Counted from the first letter of the stretch, positions 1 through 12,153 are shown. The stretch: 64,000 nucleotides of DNA from Lingula anatina (GCF_001039355.2 NW_019775381.1:87535-151534), one strand, 5' to 3'. The notes: a model not told the origin generated them from the letters alone. Translations and numbers: made by a program.

Positions 1-1
1 A

Positions 2-1317
2 GCAGATCGTGACGTCTTTTGGCTGACATTTTATGACAAATCTGGTGACATTTTTTCGCCTTATTCAACAGCGGTTTCGGGAAGGAACGCTCTATTACAT
101 TATGTTGTCCATTTGGTGTCAAACACTTCAAACGGCGGATATCTCTACTACGTATTCATTGATGATGACGTTGTGCTTTCTTTACGCAATGAAAATGCAG
201 TCAACTGGAAACCATGGGATCAAATGAAAACTGATCCGCTGGAAAGATTTGAAGATTTCCTCTTATACTACAAGCCGGCCGTTGGGTACGTTCGGTACTA
301 CGGAGGAAGGCAGCCAACAAACCTCCGGCAACCTGTAGATCTGCACCACGATTTTGACGAGTGTTTTAACGCTTTCCACAAAGACACGTTATCATTTCTT
401 CTTCCTTACGACACCCACTTTGACTACGACTCCTGGTACACGGGCGGCTGGATTGCCCGTCATCATATGGGGATGTTGTACCATTCCTACAGGATACAAT
501 GTAACTCTCTTTACATCGATAATACTAAGCACGGGGGTAGAAACAGCCGCTATAAACCAAGCTTTAATTACGTCATGCCACGCGACTATATAAAAAGTGC
601 TCTCCTTCAAAAGACACTTCAGGAACCAAACAAGCCTAATCCGCTATTGCTAGCCGTCCTGAAAGACAATGGAGGCAGTGGACTGCAGCCCATGGGACGA
701 AAGCCCGGGAAACCGAAAGTGAAAGGGAATCAGTCGTACCTGGTAACGGAAGAGTTCCTGCGAAATCATTTCCACCCTGAGCACCCTATGGTTCGGAAGA
801 TAAGGGCGTGGAGAGACATGGAATGTGTGAAAAAGGTAATACAATTCAATTACCGCTAATGCAGTTTTTGTTGGTTCACTAGTACATAACTGAGTAGTGC
901 TTTATTGTGTAAATCAATTTATTGATTAATTTACTCATTGTGGCATGTTTTAAACGCTCAACTTACGGATTGAGATTAAAGATTAAGTTGGCATTGGGCA
1001 TGGAAAGTGTCACATTAGAAACGATTTGTACATGGAGCACTTTTACATTCAAAGTCCTATTTGCGTTGCTTCGCGCCAATGACTTGACCTATTAATAAGA
1101 AAACATCAGAAAATACACCACTTTGTGAATAGATTAAAATGAAAGTGATCCATTCATCATTTTGAATCAAAATAAAAAATATCTTTTTTCTGTTTTGAAT
1201 TTTCCTTTTCAGATATTGAACCTAGGTCAAGCTAATAAACGAGAGGTTCCTTTCATTCCTGATTCCCTGTTTACCGACTCACCGTCACACTTCTGGGTGC
1301 AGGACGAACACCAGTGA
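2..1317 (+). CDS. Glycosyltransferase-like protein, 3' part of gene (5' end outside window)
   Basis: Two exons can be read: 2-835 and 1213-1317. The first is open to the window edge and ends AAG|GTAATA in phase 0. The second follows a pyrimidine-rich TTTTCAG acceptor, stays in phase and stops with TGA at 1315-1317, so 312 C-terminal residues are visible. A hydrophobic strand ending in an Asp-Asp-Asp triplet (FIDDDVVL, about residue 57) resembles the metal-binding DxD motif of GT-A glycosyltransferases. Further on come aromatic motifs (DYDSWYTGGW) and a short segment with DNTKHGG. I see no membrane segment in this part, but type II enzymes carry theirs at the missing N-terminus. The family is not certain: the fold assignment is inference from the DDD strand alone, and no donor or acceptor can be named. 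Confidence 0.6.
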
Positions 1318-2733
1318 AAACACTTTCTGAAAACTGCATCACGTGGTGTGTAGGCTGCCCCTACAGAGGAATATTTCTTCTGAATCGTGCAGACGACGTC
1401 AAGAAAAGCAGTTCAGTTGAGTAGAAGCTGCATAAAAAAGGATGGATGGCGATTCACAAATCACAAGTCGAAGATATGCCATGGGTCTTGGCAAAAAAAA
1501 TTACTATGAAGTTTAAGTGATTAGATTGGGTTTCACACAAAATACAGTGTTTAATTTTGTCTACCTTTATACGGGAAAACGTTCGATTTTAGATTTGTAT
1601 TAAGGGATTACACACAATACAGGTAAATTTGAGATTTTTTTTCTTTATTGTTCCCTTTTGTCGTAATTATAAAAAATGAAGGAAAAAATTGAAACAGAAA
1701 CTAGCGTGAAATTTGTTGATGTAATTTATTAACGTATTCAGTAATCTCTGGCTTTCATGAAATAACAGCATAAAACTGTGAAAAACGTGTTTTACTGAGT
1801 TTACTGTTATAATACAACGTGTGAAACTCATTTTAAGGTAAGTAAGTTAAAAATGTTAAAACAGTTTAAATTCTTATCTCACGTTTTCCTATATTGCGCA
1901 AAGAATTTTTTATAAACCAAACTAAAACTTCACTTTACGGATGTTTCTTCGCGATCTGCATGTCTCAGTATATATTGTATTCGCATCGCGATCATAGAAT
2001 AAATTGTTCGGCTCGTGTTTTCACTGTTTTATGTCTAGATTTGACCAAGTTTACCAAGTATGTATGTACCATTTGTAATATTTTGATCTATATTTTGATC
2101 TATTTTTCATCTATATGTCATTATGTCTATATGTCTTTCGTTCAATCATTCATGAATTATTTTATTTTTAAAATCGCTATTATTTTTAATGGTCACTCGA
2201 ATGAGCTGTGATTGAGAGAGTAACAAAAAATAGTAAGTTAGGTGCTGTGACGTCAATCACCAAAACTGAATAAACCTATTACATCACCTTTTTTAAAGTA
2301 ATTCACGTACTTCTGTATCAGAAAATAATATTATATGACAAGTGCAGAGAATGAATACGTACACAGCCACCATATATAAAGAGAAACACTCATACTTCTT
2401 GGTTTTATTCAGGAGAAAGGGGGAGGCTGTAACCAAGATTGCACTGGAAGACTATTAGAACTGATAATGTCTTACATGTCCACAGAGGATTGTGTTAGGT
2501 GTTCTAAAATTAGGGCTTATAGCGCAATCGTGTTGCGCTTCAGCTCACCGACCAGAGATGGGTGTGCAACTGCCCTCCACGTTGTACCAGTGACAGAGGG
2601 ACCTTTTACTCACTACATGTTTGCAGTTTTTTCTTTGCCTGTTTACCAGCTGAGCGGAGCGCGTTTTTAATGAGGATTTTGGCACATCATTTGCATTAGT
2701 ATCCTTTGCCGTTGCTCCGGGATACCAATTAGG
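1318..2733. other. Non-coding spacer
   Basis: AT-rich sequence after the first gene. It probably includes that gene's 3' UTR, although I see no clearly placed poly(A) signal. Reading frames here are short, low-complexity and lack splice signals, so I see no gene. Confidence 0.5.
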
Positions 2734-2983
2734 CTTAAGACTGGGTACCCATCCCTAGATCGATCTAACTGGATCGGTAAGGGGTTTCTCGCTAAATTGC
2801 TTTCAGCTTAAGTGGCTTAGATGTCTGGGACGCCTACTAAAGCTGCTAAACGATAATTAATTACCCCCTATCAGCTTCAGTTGGCATGACAGACATCTAA
2901 GCCGCTTAAGGTAATTGCAATTCAGCATGAATCCCCTTGGAGATAGTTCATTCCAAAGTTAGTAAGATAGGGTCTGGGAATGG
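2734..2983. mobile_element. MITE-like palindromic element, family A copy 1
   Basis: About 250 bp. The outer ends (GGGTACCCATCCCTAGATCG on the left and GGGTCTGGGAATGG on the right) are rough inverted repeats. Inner arms carry AGCTTAAGTGGCTTAGATGTC and its near reverse complement GACATCTAAGCCGCTTAAG around a central TAATTACCCCC. The same plan recurs at 2992-3209, 8304-8528, 29208-29430 and 44250-44503, so this is a repeat family with no coding capacity. Confidence 0.75.
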
Positions 2984-2991
2984 TCAATAAG

Positions 2992-3209
2992 GGCGCATTC
3001 CCATAGATTTTAGATCGATCTATCCCCGTGGGGAATCTCAGTAGATTACTGTCAGATAATCCGTCTTAAATGTCCATCCCGCCTACTACAAGCTGTAAGG
3101 GGGTAATTAACTTTCGTGCCCGCTCGGCTGACAACTATTTAGCGTGAACCCCCCAGGGAGTTAGGTCGATCTAGTTGGATCGATCTAATCTCTGGGAATG
3201 AGGTCTAAG
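2992..3209. mobile_element. MITE-like palindromic element, family A copy 2
   Basis: Lies about 10 bp after copy 1. It begins CATTCCCATAGATTTTAGATCG and ends with GATCGATCTAATC-TCTGGGAATG in inverted orientation, with a central GGGGGTAATTAA. It is closest to the copy at 29208-29430: both carry the CGCCTACTACAAGCTGTAAG segment, one being the reverse complement of the other. Confidence 0.75.
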
Positions 3210-3934
3210 TGTCGGCTATGAAGTAGTGATTCCCCTGCACCTCTTACCCATGGTAGAGAGTAAATAGTCCTGTGTTCCGTTTCACTAAAATGTCCTTCGT
3301 TTTTGCGCTTTACTTAGACTGCTTAAATAAAATTTGGGCAACAGCTCACGTATGCAGGTCAACTGTGTGTACGAGTACATTATCTGGTTATTCTTTTAGA
3401 TGTGGAGATTGCTGAATTTTCCTTACTGGTAACGCGCAAGGTAACAAATATTAAAATTTGCGTATCAAAAAAATGATTATCGATCGTAACAATTTTAGTA
3501 GTTTAGTAGTTTGGGGCAGAAAATACCGTATGATGATTAGAAAATATTTGAAATCGTAACAATTTTCTTAGTTTGAGAAATTTCCTGAATTTTTTTAACA
3601 CAAAGGTCTTACCATATATATGAAAAATGCCAAACACAAGGCGAAAATCTTTCATACAGTTAGCTTTTTTTGACTTGTTTGATAATTTTCATACATGATC
3701 CAACTACCAATCCAATGAACATTTTTGCTCACAAAGGTTTTATGACCAATATATGCCTTTACTTATTATAATGAACGTTTAAAACAGTAAGGGAGTCAAC
3801 TACATTGTACTGTACGCTAGTCGGTGTCTTTATTCAAGCTATGCGAGTACACTTGCTACATACTGTAAGTACCCATACGTGAACCGGAGGTGATTTTAGT
3901 TTTCATGCAGCATGGCAAGTAAAATTAATATTTA

Positions 3935-4028
<94 letters not shown>

Positions 4029-6063
4029 GCACCCAGACATATGTACTTGTACTATTGGAACTATTCATACACCTGGCTTCAATGACTTGTGTCAAGTCAG
4101 TCACAGAATACCATAAGCACTAAAATATAAATTCTGTCATTCCATGCTCACTTCATATGCCAACGTGGCATCTACATGCAGAACACAGTGGTGACTGTCT
4201 ACTGGCTACCTACATATACATTTTACTATGCCCCATACAAGAAGGGGATGGGGTGAAATCAGAGCTAACTGAGGAAACCATTAGTTGTATTGCTATTTGC
4301 ATAAAATAAACTCATTAATATTACTTACAGTCAAAACATTTCTATATTTAACTACTGATACAGCTGCTGTATTAATCAAAGTGATATTAAATATGCAATT
4401 AAGTTAAAAACATGCAGCTTAATTGGAATAAGTGTCTCATTGCACCCTCTATAATCTTTCAAGTATTTAAGCCGGTACTTTCTTCATTTTGACTATTATA
4501 TATCGGCTCATTTCTGCTATACACTGGGCTTATAATGCCCTATCAAAGCTATGATACATTTTGACACGATTTTGATTCACATTGTGTACCATTAAAAATT
4601 GGTGGGATACACTAGAATATATACATTTTTTCTTTAGTTAGAAATGCAGCTGTGTAAATGCAAAAAAGGTGTGGTGACCCTTAGTCAGCCTCAAAAACAG
4701 AACATAAAAACTGCTGCAGCATACACTATGAAAACATGTCTGTTGTTTAACAGAAATTCACAGACAAAACATTTCATAAAATATTCCCTTTACATTGTTG
4801 GTATTACTAATCGTTGCTTTTGTTCAATGTACAACAACAGTTACAACAGAACAAAGTAAAACCGAATTTTCTATCAACCAGTATTTGGTAGATCTTTCAC
4901 TTCCAGGAGAAATGTTTCTAAATAATAAATAAAAAAAACACTTTTACGTCATATTAAATCTAAGACAAAACTTAAACATCAGATCTTTGATAGTAATAAA
5001 TCACTTAATTGTACAATGTTTCTACTAATTGTACAATTGTACAATAAACTTACAGCATTATGCATGCAATAGCAAACAGTCAACTTAATCAGATCTGCAC
5101 AAACACTGCGACAAGAACTAGATTTACCAAAACTCATAAACGATGTTGGTGACCACTAATACAAACAGCATGACAACCATGTGTAGTATGCTTAACTATA
5201 TATACATGTGCAGCTTTGTCAATCAAATACTCAATCATGATTCAACAAATGAAGAATACACACAGACTGGGTCCAACATGCCTTTTGATAATGTAAGCTG
5301 TCATCTTCACCGTCATCTGTGGTGGCAAGCTGCATATCTCGTGTTCAAGATAACATTTAAAAGAACCCAACCTTTCTGCTAACTCATGATGATATATATA
5401 TATATAACTACTAATGCCATAGTTTAACAGATGCAGATTCTTGGTGTGTGTGTGTGGTGGTGGTGGTGGGGGGCACAATCAGTAAAAGCCCCAGTTTGGA
5501 TCCCCACACAAAAAATATACCCTTTTAGAAGGATAAACCCTTTCCTATATCAATGATGCTCCAAAAAAACAGTAAAATCTCTGAAATGAAATCCCCCTAA
5601 ATATATGACTGATTGTCTCACATAGGAACATTTACATATATGTATCATATAATTCTTCCCAATACATTACTATACATCTGTCCCACAGATACCTGATACT
5701 CTTACTTATAATGTATTCTGAGATCACAGCATGAAACAAAATCTTAAATTCTGAAAAATGTGCATAGAAGTGTGTGTAATTTGCTGTAGTTGAGTATAAT
5801 TATAAATACAGGCAGATCTTCAAGAACAGATTGGAACATACATTTTATATATAGGAATACAAAATACAAAATGATAATTGTGTAAAATTAAAATAGTTGA
5901 CTTTCTCCAAAGTGTCCGTATCATCCTTGTCTCAACCAGATTTTAAGTTGTAAGAAAATAAGTACGTAGTAAGAAATGGCTTGGTGGGCTGAAAACCATG
6001 TGTTTGGAGGCCAAATGAATCAAGTTGGAAAGCTGCCAAGAAAAAATCGGATATCTGAATTGG

Positions 6064-6066
<3 letters not shown>
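3210..6066. other. Non-coding spacer with one compound microsatellite
   Basis: AT-rich spacer between the left-edge gene and the 3' end of the CLIC gene. A (CT)n(CA)n tract occupies 3935-4026, with smaller TA and GT/GGT tracts near 5392 and 5445. I see no exon-like frame with splice signals. Confidence 0.5.
3935..4026. repeat. Compound (CT)n(CA)n microsatellite
   Basis: About 26 bases of CT repeats run directly into about 66 bases of CA repeats with a few G interruptions. Confidence 0.95.

Positions 6067-6095
<29 letters not shown>
6067..6095. repeat. A29 homopolymer just past the CLIC stop
   Basis: Twenty-nine A on the plus strand, beginning ten bases downstream of the minus-strand CLIC stop codon. 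On the coding strand it reads as poly(T), so it is not the genomic poly(A) tail of a retrocopy. Confidence 0.9.
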
Positions 6096-6104
6096 CAGGA
6101 CTGC

Positions 6105-6906
6105 TCACCAATGACCATTGATCTGTTTAATAGGTACATCAAATGTGTACCTTGGAACAGTTTCTGGCCCATACATAATACTGGCATCTTTGGAAAGTCT
6201 CGGCAATTCTGGCTTGCTCGCCCAATGGTAAATAATCTCCTGGTCTGGCGGACATGTTTTACGGAACACCTCGCACCTGTACGCGTTGGCTAGGTACCGC
6301 CAGAGGTGTACAAACTCATGCGGGAACTCGAAATTTTTGAAAACTTTGGACACCACCCTGATGTGGTGCAGCTTAGGTAGCATTAAACAATCCAAATGGG
6401 ACAACTCATTGCAGCAGAGAAACTCGGTCTTTGCCCCAGCTAAGTACGAGTCCATTTTCATCAGTTCTGAAATTAAATGTGTTGGTGAAAGCGACACCTC
6501 TTTGATATAGAAGGAAAACTTTGAGAAGCACCCCAGCGAGGCTTCCGCAGCTTTTTGGGTTATTGAACCGCAGGTCAGGATTCGGAAAGTTGTCATCTAT
6601 GTACTGCACGATGTCGTCACTGTCGCAGAGTACCTCGTTGCCATGCACCACAACCGGCAAGCGACTGGATAACTTTTTGAAATCTGGTGGTGGCTTGGAC
6701 ATATTGACAGTTGTGACTGTGAATGTTAGTTCTCCAGCATTGGCTTTCAGTAACAGAATCATGAACATGCGATGGCAAAATGGGCAAGCGCCATAACTTT
6801 CTCCATCGCGTCCTGCTTTAACAAATAACTCCAGGTGATTGGATGGCACAGACATTTCCGTATTCATGTCACCAGTGGTGCCCTCTTTTGGGCCGTTCTT
6901 GGCCAT
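6105..6906 (-). CDS. CLIC: Chloride intracellular channel (CLIC) family protein, single coding exon, +1 frameshift
   Basis: CLIC proteins are GST-omega-like proteins that exist in soluble form and can associate with membranes. The frame starts at ATG 6906 and ends at TGA 6105. Residues 24-46 match the CLIC thioredoxin-fold start (LFVKAGRDGES) and carry a two-cysteine CPFC motif at 41-44. The helical half has the family signature of an Asp-Cys then LPKLHHIRVVSKVF, and ends with the C-terminal extension seen in fly and worm CLICs. The first and second halves lie in different frames. They join if one A is skipped in an AAAAA run (plus-strand T run 6552-6556), and 802 nt then gives 266 aa. All coding sequence lies in one exon. 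A TTCTTTCAG acceptor at about 7030-7039 suggests a 5'-leader intron. It could be a real gene with an assembly error, or a recently damaged copy. Family identity is secure; integrity is not. Confidence 0.85.
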
Positions 6907-7444
6907 ATTTGGCACTGAATATTGTTCCGCTGCCTGTGTTTTCGATGTCAGTTGAACCTTGCTGAGTCAAGTCCCTCCCAGGTGGGAAATATCTCAATGA
7001 CACCAATGTTTAATGCTCACTCACTCTACCTGAAAGAATAAAATTATATAAATATTAAGCCTTGAACAGTAAACTGTGGCACTAAGTATAAAGCAAAAAC
7101 ATTGCTTACAACATCCATCTCAGTACATCAAATGCCCCTCAAGTAAAGGACTCACTGTGAACAATATTTTGTTTCAGTCAACAGCTTAAAATATATAACC
7201 AAATCAAAATCTGTTGTCAAATCACATAATTAATGCAAAAAAAAAAAAGATTCAAAATGTTTTTTCCTTCCCTTATATGAATCATCTTCATCATTAAGCA
7301 AACAATGCATGGCACCAAGAGCCTAAAGCCAGATTACAGGCAGACACAACAACAGTACAACTAGTACATTGCAATATGAAAAACTAGAGCACATAAAGGA
7401 CACTAGTACATGGTACTAGTGCTAGGTATGATTTACAGGAACAA

Positions 7445-7612
7445 CAGGCCCGTAGCCAGCAATTTCAAAAGGGGGGTTCTTTTTCTGAAAACGTGGACCT
7501 TTTCCCATAAAAACTTCATGTACCTAGATCAAATTTTACCCAGAGTGGACCTTTTCCCAGCAAAAGGGGCGGTTCTTTCGAACCCCCCGAACCCCCCCTG
7601 GCTACGGGCCTG
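7445..7612. mobile_element. Non-autonomous transposon with CAGGCCCGTAGCCAG ends
   Basis: The element starts CAGGCCCGTAGCCAGC and ends in the exact inverse GCTGG/CTACGGGCCTG. It is bounded by direct repeats AACAA at 7440-7444 and 7613-7617, consistent with a target-site duplication. The interior has two GTGGACCTTTTCCCA motifs in direct orientation and no gene. The ends resemble short DNA-transposon termini (CAGGGGCGTA-type) common in marine invertebrates; superfamily not assigned. Confidence 0.8.
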
Positions 7613-8303
7613 AACAAGATAATATAACATCACAACAAATGTGAAAAGATTATCAATCATCTCTCTAAACAAACATCTTCCACAATCTGCAGGAACAAAC
7701 AGCAAGAGGCCCTTTCCTTATCAAGTTGTGCACTTAACTAGACTGGTCCACTTTTAGAGGTCCGTACATGTCACGATATCAATGCTACTGCTGGTTTTGA
7801 TGTCCTTTCATGGGTTCTGCACAAGTTCCATTCCCACTATTTACTTAGGGGTCATCCAATTTGTATCATCATTTTCACAAGTCTACCAACTGTAAACTCA
7901 TTTTTTACTGGGGGTGGGTGAGTTAAGGCCCTCTGTACGCTTTCAGAAAAATTACTGAAATTATCATTAGCTCTTCACTTTTTATTCTCTCTGAAAGGGG
8001 GAGGGTCTGGAAAAAGTTTAGCCTTTATAGAATTATGAAAATGATGATAAAAATGGACGGCAGTCATATTGGTCACGGTATTACTAGTAAGTCATAAACG
8101 TGGACCAGTCCACTTAAGTGTACTGTTCAATGTGAAAAGAGCCTTCAGTCTGCCGATAACCTGAAAGACTCGACCGAACACTCAAAAGACTGAACAATTT
8201 GTAAAGAAAGCACCTACCCTGAAGACTTCAACAACCAAATAGGTGTACATGTAAAGTACATCTCACACCCAAGCTCTTACAACATTAAGTCCTCTAATCT
8301 GTC
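7613..8303. other. Non-coding spacer
   Basis: No exon-like frames. Contains the tail of the target-site duplication and unremarkable AT-rich DNA. It may be part of the CLIC 5' leader intron. Confidence 0.45.
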
Positions 8304-8528
8304 TAAGATCCCATTCTCATACCTAGATTGTTCTAACAGATCGATCCATCTCCATCTCTGATGTCTGGCAGGCCTAATGAAGCTGTTAGGGGGTAATAAA
8401 CTATTGTTTAGCAGCTTTAGAAAGTGTGCCAGACATCTAAGCCGCTTAAGCTGAAAGCAATTTAGCGAGAAACCCCTTGGAGATAAATCGATCTTGTTAG
8501 ATTGATCTAGGTATGGGAATGGGGTCTA
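8304..8528. mobile_element. MITE-like palindromic element, family A copy 3
   Basis: About 225 bp. The ends CCCATTCTCATACCTAGATTG and GATCTAGGTATGGGAATGGGG are inverted repeats. Inside are GGGGGTAATAAACTATTG and the conserved ACATCTAAGCCGCTTAAGC block. This is one of the better preserved copies in the window. Confidence 0.8.
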
Positions 8529-10565
8529 AATTACCATCCTGCAATCAAGTCACAGATAGATCTCAGCATGGAATATGACAGCGTGACAAGAACACAACAT
8601 GATGGTAATTGACTGCATACAATTATTCCTACTATAAAGTAGTGGGACCACCTTAACAGCAGACAATTTATACACCTATGTTGTGGAAGAGTTAGATCCT
8701 GGTTTAACAAACCAAGTGTTCAGTTTTACGAGTAAAAAAGATTGATGGACTCATCGCAAGCAATTAGTAGCAATCAATAAAAAAACGCTGACAGCGAGTT
8801 AAATGCCTTACTCTCATTGCCAACAATCTAATGGTGCGTTCTCAATCAAGTTGGATTCAACCATTTTATACCACCTAACTCTCCAGGCTGTCTAATTACA
8901 AATAGTTTGAAACAGGATGCCAATCAAATATTCTCAGTCTTCTTTTGTCATGAAACTGACACAATATTTCATTTGATTTGATGTATAAACTAACTTATCT
9001 TGGATCAAAACTGCCTGAAATATTGGTCTAAAATTTCAACCAACTTTTGGCTGTAGTTTCTTTTGTGAACCAGGCCCCATTTATAATTGTATATATATTT
9101 AGACTTTTGTCTTCTTTACTCTGCCCGCATCTTTATCTCACACATACTGTGAAGGTCAGTCTGGAGCTAAATGCCATGAAAACAATCAATGCCACTGACA
9201 CTGTCATAACATGATTGCTTTACCCCACAAGGTTTGTCTCGGAGGGCCGAGGGTCAGCCATATGCCTGGAGAGGGAAATGGCTGTGTGTGTGTGTGTTTA
9301 GGTATGTGTATCTATGTGTGTGTGCGACTGTGTGTATGTGTCTGTGTGTATGTGTGTGTGTGAGAGGGTATATGCTTATGTGTATAAGTTTATGTGTAAT
9401 TTTTTACTAGTGTTTGTGTATGTACTAGTATATACATATTTGTGAGTGTGACCACCCAATTTTTGGCATAATTTCTTAATGTAAATAATGTTTGTTTGTG
9501 TGTGCATTTGTGAGTGTGTTTGCATATATATGTTTGTGCATGTGTGTCTGTGTGTGTGTATATTTATGCATGTGTGATTGTGTGCGTGTACATCTGTTTG
9601 CTGGTGTATGTGACAGAGAGAAAGAGGAAGTGAGAGTTATTTCAGTGCCTCAAACACATACTTTTTTCTCTCTATGCATGCGGCTATTTAATCAAAATCA
9701 AAATTACTTAGTATTCAGGCATCCCGTCCTGAATATATATCAAATCAGATTATACTCGATTTGTTACAGTTGGATATTTAACATTAATTATTTCATAAAT
9801 TACATAAATAATTAAAGAATCAAAGAGTCAAATGATCATAAAAATATCAGTTTTTGAAAATGCATTCAATTATTCAAAGCTGGTAAGTATAAATGTCACG
9901 AATCATCCCTTCCTGTGTATCATGACAATTTCGTGTCATCTTTATGTCACAGCTGACATCAGGCAACCATTTAAAATTCAAATCAGGAACAGAAATTACT
10001 CATTCAGATACTTATCAGTATAACATCCAGAAATGGCACTTTTATTTAACATTTGTAGGCGAGTCATAGTTTTGAGTACTCTAATCCAAGCTAGACGAAA
10101 AAAAAATGTCCAAGTAAACTTACCTGGATACTAGTGAGTTACAAAACATGGCCAATACACTTCTCTGTCCTACCTGTGATTTCCCTACCCCATTTTGAAA
10201 TATGTACTTACTTATAAAATCGACAAGACCAGAACACTTCAGTATGTCATGTGACAGACACGATTGTTTCCAAAAAACAAGCAGACAGAACTGTCAACAG
10301 TCCTCAAATTAAACAGAACTATAACTTGTTTGCTTAATTGAACAGCTGTGGTATACTATAGTTAACAGAGAGAAGTCTTCCTCCTCCCCTCTCCTCACTT
10401 ACTGGCTGATGTGATCCAATTTCCAAGCTGATACATATCCACATATTCAGTCTGCACTACAGAATACAGTCTGTTATAGTACAGTTGGGTCTGTTGCAAT
10501 AACTATTTAATATGTCTATGCACATATTCTACTCGATTTTTTCCAAAATTGAACTTTTTTTAGAC
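8529..10565. other. Non-coding spacer with GT-rich tract
   Basis: Nothing gene-like. A long interrupted GT-rich stretch spans about 9285-9625; the rest is AT-rich. Confidence 0.5.
9285..9625. repeat. Degenerate GT-rich low-complexity tract
   Basis: Interrupted (GT)n/(GTAT)n repeats. Open frames through it are Cys/Val-rich artefacts. Confidence 0.85.
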
Positions 10566-10575
10566 AAAAAAAAAA

Positions 10576-10606
<31 letters not shown>

Positions 10607-10638
10607 ATATATAAATAAATAAATAAATAAATAAATAA
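10566..10638. repeat. (AAAT)n microsatellite
   Basis: A run of A followed by about sixteen AAAT units. Confidence 0.95.
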
Positions 10639-10737
10639 CCGACAATTTCAAATTTGAAATTTAACTAGTTAGAAACAGCACAGGCATCTTTACAAGATTA
10701 CAGTATTACGATTAACTGTTAATCAGACTCTATCTCG

Positions 10738-11180
10738 GAGTGAAACCCATCCGGGAACCAGAGGGCAATCTAAATGCAGAAATTACTTGGAGTGAAAGCC
10801 AACCAGGGAACCAAAGAACAATTAACATGGAGAAACTCTGGGTGAAAGCCACCTGAGAACCAAAGAGCGATTTATATGAAGAAACTACTCAGAGTGGAAG
10901 CCACCAGGGAACCAAAGAACAGTGTAAATGTAGAAACTCGGTTAAAAGCCACCAGGGAACCAGAGGGTGATCTATATGTAGAAACCTGGGGTTAAAGCCA
11001 CCAGGGAAACAAAGAACAATTTATATGGAGAAACTTGGGGTAAAAGCCACCAGGGAACTAACAAGCAATTTGTATGTAGAGACTACTCAGAGTGAAAGCC
11101 ACCAGGGAACCAAAGGACGATTTAAATGCACAAACTCAGGGTAAAAGCCATCAGGGAACCAGCGGGCAATTAATATGGAA
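10738..11180. repeat. Minisatellite, about nine units of 48-52 bp
   Basis: Each unit follows the pattern GAGTGAAAGCCACCAGGGAA, then CCAAAG, an AT-rich spacer and GAGAAACT. Units begin near 10738, 10790, 10841, 10892, 10941, 10989, 11038, 11090 and 11139. They differ by scattered substitutions and small length changes, so the array is old or relaxed. I see no frame running through all units. Confidence 0.9.
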
Positions 11181-11589
11181 ATAAGGTATTACACACTCAC
11201 ACCAAGGAAATAAGTGACCACCTGACACCTTTTTCACAAAACAACTTTAGCCCCAAACATTGGTCTTAATAACTTTCAGAGTCCAAATTTCCTCATTTTG
11301 AAGTCTTTAAACCTGACCCAACAAGACTTCTGATTGTCTTTCCAATGATATTTACCCTTAGTAATGACTGTTGCCCATTTACCTGTAGGTAACAATCTAA
11401 ATTCTTGAAATATTAGTGATTAGTCACTACCACAAATTTGACATACTAACTAGTCAACTATCAAAATATAGCAGTCTAATTTTAGCTTAATCACTGAACT
11501 TTTTTTTGGCAAAACAGGCACCTGTTCAACTAACATGTCTTGACCACCTATTCAGATGGCTTGACCACTGGCTCACTTGACTTGACCTC

Positions 11590-11897
11590 TTAGGCCACAT
11601 TCACATCGAGTTGAGCCATGGCTCTACAAAGCCACAACCTAAATATGGCGGACGTACATGAAAGGAACACCGCCTAATCTTTTAATAGTCTCTCCACCTC
11701 TCACACGCCTCTCCATGTATCGTCCCAATGGAGCCGAGATTTAATGACTGTACCCCCGCAGGGACGACGCATGGGGAGGCATGTGAGAGGTGGAGAGACT
11801 ATTAAAAGATTAGGCGGTTTTCCTTTCATGTATGTCCGCCATATTTAGGTCGTGGCTTTGTAGAGCCATGGCTCAACTCGATGTGAATGCGGCCTAA
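11590..11897. mobile_element. Long-arm foldback element (about 140-bp arms)
   Basis: Begins TTAGGCCACATTCACATCGA and ends with its near-perfect reverse complement TCGATGTGAATGCGGCCTAA. The arms run about 140 bp each with few mismatches (11590-11731 and about 11761-11897), leaving a loop of about 30 bp. No coding sequence. A target-site duplication is not clear because the ends themselves carry TTA/TAA. Confidence 0.9.
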
Positions 11898-12152
11898 TTA
11901 AGAGAAAGGTAAACTACAGAAAAACTTATATCAGTCCCCTTTTGTAATGTGACACAAAAGGAAAACCGCTTGATATACAACTGCCAAAAATAAAACAGAG
12001 ATCAAAACAGGATTAAAAACATTTCAGATAAAACTCTCTAACCAATACATGCCCATTTTAATACACCTTGGTCCTGGGCTATGGAGAAATGAAGGCACCA
12101 GTTTGACTGTGGACTGCAAGAATACAGTATATATCAGCATCTGGTACGTGCA

Positions 12153-12153
<1 letters not shown>

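Noticed and set aside
392-610. Minus-strand open frame inside the first gene
   Set aside because: Shadow of the plus-strand coding exon, which is spliced and conserved in character.
1894-2211. 105-codon open frame
   Set aside because: Phe/Ile/Tyr-rich translation of AT-rich spacer with no motif, splice sites or neighbour support.
6067-6095. Poly(A) tract as a retrocopy tail for the intronless CLIC
   Set aside because: It is poly(T) on the CLIC coding strand, so orientation is wrong for a retrotransposed poly(A) tail.
9492-9815. 107-codon frame rich in Cys and Val
   Set aside because: Translation of a degenerate GT microsatellite.
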